Translations under genes and position numbers: made by a program
Shown: piece after piece, positions 60,355 to 64,000 of the stretch
Numbering within the stretch: the first letter of the stretch is position 1
Layout: each line of letters begins with the position of its first letter
Notes under the pieces: model-generated
The model's input: only the letters and a program-made list of their open reading frames with translations
Database searches by the model: none
Told to the model about the DNA's origin: nothing
Assembly: GCA_907163375.1 (NCBI GenBank)
Contig: CAJQUW010016168.1
Span: 62,001-126,000 of the forward strand
Reading direction: 5' to 3'
From: Prostheceraeus crozeri
Lineage: Eukaryota; Platyhelminthes; Polycladida; Euryleptidae
Length of the DNA: 64,000 nucleotides

Positions 60355-60570
60355 AGTGACACCCGTCGAAATTTCACTAACTTGCTAATTGCGTATCTCA
60401 AATTTACCTGGGCATGGTTGCAACTTTAAATAAGGAGTTGTGTCGATGCTGAGAGATGTAAACTAGGCCTGCTGATGATTCCTGATATTGTATGAAATGG
60501 TAGCTATTCAAGTCTGTTTTTCAACTGAGGATGCAACTCAATATTTAGTTATAGGTCTACTATTTACACC
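60355..60570 (+). repeat. Dispersed repeat, copy C
   Basis: The 5' part (GTCGAAATTTCACTAACTTG) is the inverse of 12085-12140. The 3' part (ACTAGGCCTGCTGATGATTC, CAACTGAGGATGCAACTCAA) matches 34375-34480 and the inverse of 17255-17345. It starts about 70 bp after a complete SINE. This is the longest version and may be the reference for the family. Confidence 0.6.
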
Positions 60571-63362
60571 GTGTTGATAGCTATTCACGTATACTATGAA
60601 ATTTTTATTTATTCATAATTCTACGACAAAGACAGACTGTTGACCGAGTTTTCATATCAATTGATGATGAGATATTCTCAGCTGTTTTGCGAGAGGACGT
60701 GGATGTTAAAGTAATGAGTCCACACTTAATAAGTAGGCCTACTTTCTTCCGGTGGAAGTTGATGAATTTGAAATATTGAGCATGCGCTATGGTTTTGCAG
60801 CTCAATATTGATCAATTTCAAAATAGTAACCAACCAAGCCTCCTCTTATACAACTAATCTTGTGCCCAAAGCCTTCGACTTTTGGAGACAGTACAAAATC
60901 CTCAGTATTTTCTAAGAAGGCTGGCGACACTCAAGAGATTAGAAGTGTCGTTCAGGTACATGTAGACATCGTTGTTTTACTCATAATTAACTTGAGAGTG
61001 AACTATATGAATCAAAAAGGGATACACCGGTGCTCTGAGGGTTCAATTGTGTTCGATGGTTGAATTGATCTGTTACTGTCTGGATTGCCTGAAATCAGAA
61101 GTGTCAGCTGATTTGTAATTAGTGTTTTGAACTGAATATTGTCATTTTTGATTTTAAATTACAACCTCAGACTGAAGTGATAGTGCGGTCATAATTATTA
61201 AGTTGCAATCTGATTTGGAGTAGGAAAAAGTCGCGTTTATTTATATATATTGCGCAACAAGATGCTTACATGCTCGTATGCGAGAATATATTACACAGAA
61301 ACAACCGTCAATATCTGATCGATTCACATTCTGATTTCAATAAACATGTATTACTATTATTATTATTACTAGCCATTATTATTATATGGAACCATACAAG
61401 CATGTAATCAATCAATCAAGCAGTGTACAAGCAAATGAAAAGGAAAATACCAATCCGCGACTAAAAGAAGTTATGTTGATCCCATGTAAACAAACAATTC
61501 CTCCTTCTGTGACTGCGGCACCTTTTCCACTATCCATACTTACGTTTATTAAAAACACATTTAGATATCTTTTATGTAATATCTTTCTTATCCCTGACGC
61601 CTACTGAGACAGTGAAAATATTGGATGCAACATTCAAAATAACTCATAGACTTTTTGACTCTTCGAAATTTCATTCTAAATTTTCTATCTTGATTGTCCA
61701 CCGAAGTCCGAAGATCCTGGAGAAGTCTGCATGTATGTTGAAATTTTTTAAGTGTTCTCAGTCTCCTGAAGACTTTAGGTTGCTCTATTTTCTGTCTCTT
61801 ACTAAATTGTGCTCCGTTCAGAGGGTCTGAGAAAATCATCTCATTCTTCAAATGGTCAACTCCAGTTGAGATTTCATTTGAAAGCTTTCTCGGATTATTT
61901 ACACACAGAAATCTGAAATTATGAAATATGACAATCTTCTTCCGTTTTCACCCAATTTAATCCTCTCCCTTAGTAATTACTTCATGCTAAGTCAGAAATC
62001 GCATTACGAAATCAGTATCTGATGCTTGATCAATTTCAACAGCTTACAACCTCTGATAACATCTCAAGTAATCACACAAGAGCTTCTTGAGAACACCCTG
62101 GTAATCTAAATAAACAAACCTAACGTAGTATCAACATACAACATCAACTCGAAACAGCTGGGCTTCCTCGATTCATCTCTTTCTCTCCTCTCAGTTTCCT
62201 TTTGAAGGAGCGGGAACACAAAGCTTTGTTGTTATTTAAGTCGCATGATATGCATTACGTTGAATAATTTTCGCTAAGATGTGTCATTATGACATACGTT
62301 AATAGATGATGACACGCTATCACCCTATCAAACATGGTTTGCTCGTCGAAATTTAATTATTGCAAGAAATTAGTTGACGCAACATCCGAGATTCTGTTAC
62401 ACTTCTGAATTTCCATTTCATTGTGTGAATACACAAGCCGTTATTCTGTTCTCTTCATGAAACTTCAGTCAAACATAATTAATCAAATCAAATAGGATTT
62501 GTGAATTGATAAGAAGTCTCATAATTAATGCTACATAATTACAAATTAATATGTTGCTCCTTTTGTTGATAAACTTTTTTGATTTACCAACTCGGAAAGT
62601 ATCTAATTCATATTCTTTCCAAGCAGTTTCATTTGCATTTATCAATAAGGCTTCATTCTCTCGCAAGAAGAGTAATCAGACAAAAATAAGGTTTTCTTCA
62701 TGATATCTTTGTCTGTTCAGGTAACGAGTGGACAATAGTGATGCTGAAATTTGCGGCAGCTTTTTGAAGTTTTATTTTGAAACATTGATATTTAATGTTT
62801 TATTTATTGATCAATCTGTAATCACAAAAATCCAATGTAAATACAAAGCTGAAACACTATTTTACGCAATGTATAAATAAAATTGTTAGCAAAATTGCTA
62901 TAAAATTATTCAATCCGAGAGATTGACTATTTTTAAATTATGCAACCTTCATTTAGGAACAAAATATACATGTATTTAACAAAAACAAAAGTCAAGGAGT
63001 CGATGTGGGTTGCTGAGCCCATTCACAACCGCGGTGATTCTTTGCATGGTTGTAAATACATGTATATTGAACTTCAACATCGGAAAACTGCTGATAGTGT
63101 GTGATCCTTCGACACTAGAATTGACTTACAAAGATAAATGTTCTCGATATATCGTTTACCGCTCCGACCAGTGTGATTACCCTCTTGAATAATTTGTTGC
63201 TGTGCGATGCGCACAAATCTACAAAAGAGTAAAGTCTCAAGTGTTGAAGTGTGTTTTTCTTTTATCTTCCACTTGCACTTGCAATAGCTATAAATGATGG
63301 AATTGTTGCGCGCCTGTTCCTGTAATTAGCTCTCACTTCTGCTTACGTTCTAATCTCCCTCA
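60571..63362. other. No gene recognised
   Basis: AT-rich sequence with an ATT microsatellite at 61345-61385 and short unrecognised frames at 60860-61063, 61386-61607, 61588-61851 and 63010-63192. The last starts with a hydrophobic stretch but shows no family features. Confidence 0.45.
61345..61385. repeat. (ATT)n microsatellite
   Basis: TTACTATTATTATTATTACT followed by ATTATTATTATAT; an imperfect ATT trinucleotide run. Confidence 0.8.
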
Positions 63363-63363
63363 C

Positions 63364-63418
<55 letters not shown>
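63363..63418. repeat. (CT)n microsatellite
   Basis: More than 25 nearly uninterrupted CT units, the purest simple repeat in the window. Confidence 0.97.
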
Positions 63419-63420
<2 letters not shown>

Positions 63421-63555
63421 CAAGATTTACCATGTGTAGAATGCTACCATGTGTACAAGTGCACTGTAGTCGCTCAGTTAGTTAGTGTGCTCAGTCAAGA
63501 TCAGAGATTATCAAAAATTAATTGAATTTCAATTTCAATTAGTTGACTGGATATT

Positions 63556-63616
63556 GCTTCGCCTCTCGTGCTATATTTTGGAATGCCGTACGGATGTCGT
63601 AGCTGTATAGCTATAC
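63556..63616. mobile_element. Degraded partial copy of the 102-bp MITE
   Basis: GCTTCGCCTCTCGTGCTATA, then TTTTGGAATGCCGTACGGAT and GTCGTAGCTGTATAGCTATA correspond to the loop and right arm of the MITE at 2210-2311, with substitutions. The left arm is missing; AATTAATTGAATTTCAATTT lies upstream instead. Confidence 0.6.
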
Positions 63617-63761
63617 TTATGCTCATCTTTTGTTGTCTGTGATGCTGTAAAATACATCTCATTCCTCTCTGATAACAGTAGTTAGAGATGAGCACGCTAA
63701 CGGAAGCTGTATTCGAAAGACGCGCAGAAATTGCTCTTAAATCGCCGCCGGCGTCGTCATA

Positions 63762-63860
63762 AGCTTAGAGAGAAGCGTGGCGCAGTCATTAGACTTCTCC
63801 CAACTGGAGCGTGCGTATCCGAGAGCCATTCGAGGCTTCGTCCGCGCTGCAGTTGCAAGC
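63762..63860 (+). mobile_element. Possible tRNA-like SINE head
   Basis: AGCGTGGCGCAGTCATTAGA resembles an A box and CATTCGAGGCTT a weak B box, in a locally GC-rich patch (63740-63900). Two short antiparallel frames overlap here and are not supported as genes. Confidence 0.4.
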
Positions 63861-64000
63861 CTGACTCGACACATTATCTCACAAGGGACGAAGAGAAGTG
63901 CGGAAAATGTTGAGATATCACGAGTAGAGTTGAAAAACATTGAAGAAAACTGAGACAGTAAGAGAAAGCGAGGAATTTGAGAAGAATGTAAAAGAGCTTG

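Overview
This 64 kb window is AT-rich eukaryotic DNA, almost certainly from a marine invertebrate animal. The evidence is several tRNA-derived SINEs, hAT-type DNA transposons with 8-bp target-site duplications (TSDs), a CR1/Jockey-like non-LTR reverse transcriptase fragment, minisatellites, and the frequent words TAGGCCTA and TACATGTA. An echinoderm such as a sea urchin is my best guess, but it rests on overall texture rather than on a marker gene. No bacterial operon, rRNA gene, intact tRNA gene or CRISPR array is present.

I found no host protein-coding gene or exon that I can support. The longest open frames are about 150-160 codons, and the only recognisable protein is the carboxy-terminal part of a reverse transcriptase on the minus strand near 10.0-10.5 kb. 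The window reads as a large intron or an intergenic region. A few locally GC-richer patches (around 16.0-16.5, 24.1-24.4, 31.4-31.6, 46.0-46.3, 58.5-58.7 and 63.75-63.9 kb) are the places I would look for exons or cis-regulatory DNA.

Layout. 1-5 kb: a 1.4-kb non-autonomous hAT element (TSD GGTTAAGG) carrying a nested 102-bp hairpin MITE, then a tRNA-Thr-like SINE. 5-17 kb: mostly unique sequence with the reverse transcriptase fragment and SINE pieces. 18-19 kb: a long-TIR element into which a 313-bp hairpin-bearing element has inserted. 22-27 kb: SINE fragments and one copy of a 470-bp dispersed repeat. 30-34.5 kb: a dense transposon block with a hAT-like element (TSD ACACCCAT), a second copy of the long-TIR element, and a pair of inverted hAT elements meeting in a near-perfect palindrome. 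35-36 kb: two SINE families. 42-43 and 56.7-57.5 kb: two inverted copies of one TIR element; the second sits between two direct copies of a 260-bp segment. 45.4-47.5 kb: two minisatellites. 50.9-54.7 kb: a nest in which a 2.35-kb hAT element (TSD GCTGACAC) splits a SINE, all enclosed by a 3.4-kb-spaced inverted repeat. 57.9-64 kb: another putative hAT element, a complete SINE, a CT microsatellite and a second MITE fragment.

The main interest is insertion history. Several elements keep exact TSDs, so the order of events can be read directly. At 32.87-34.35 kb two hAT elements appear to have landed in overlapping target sites, after which the 14 bp between them was flipped.
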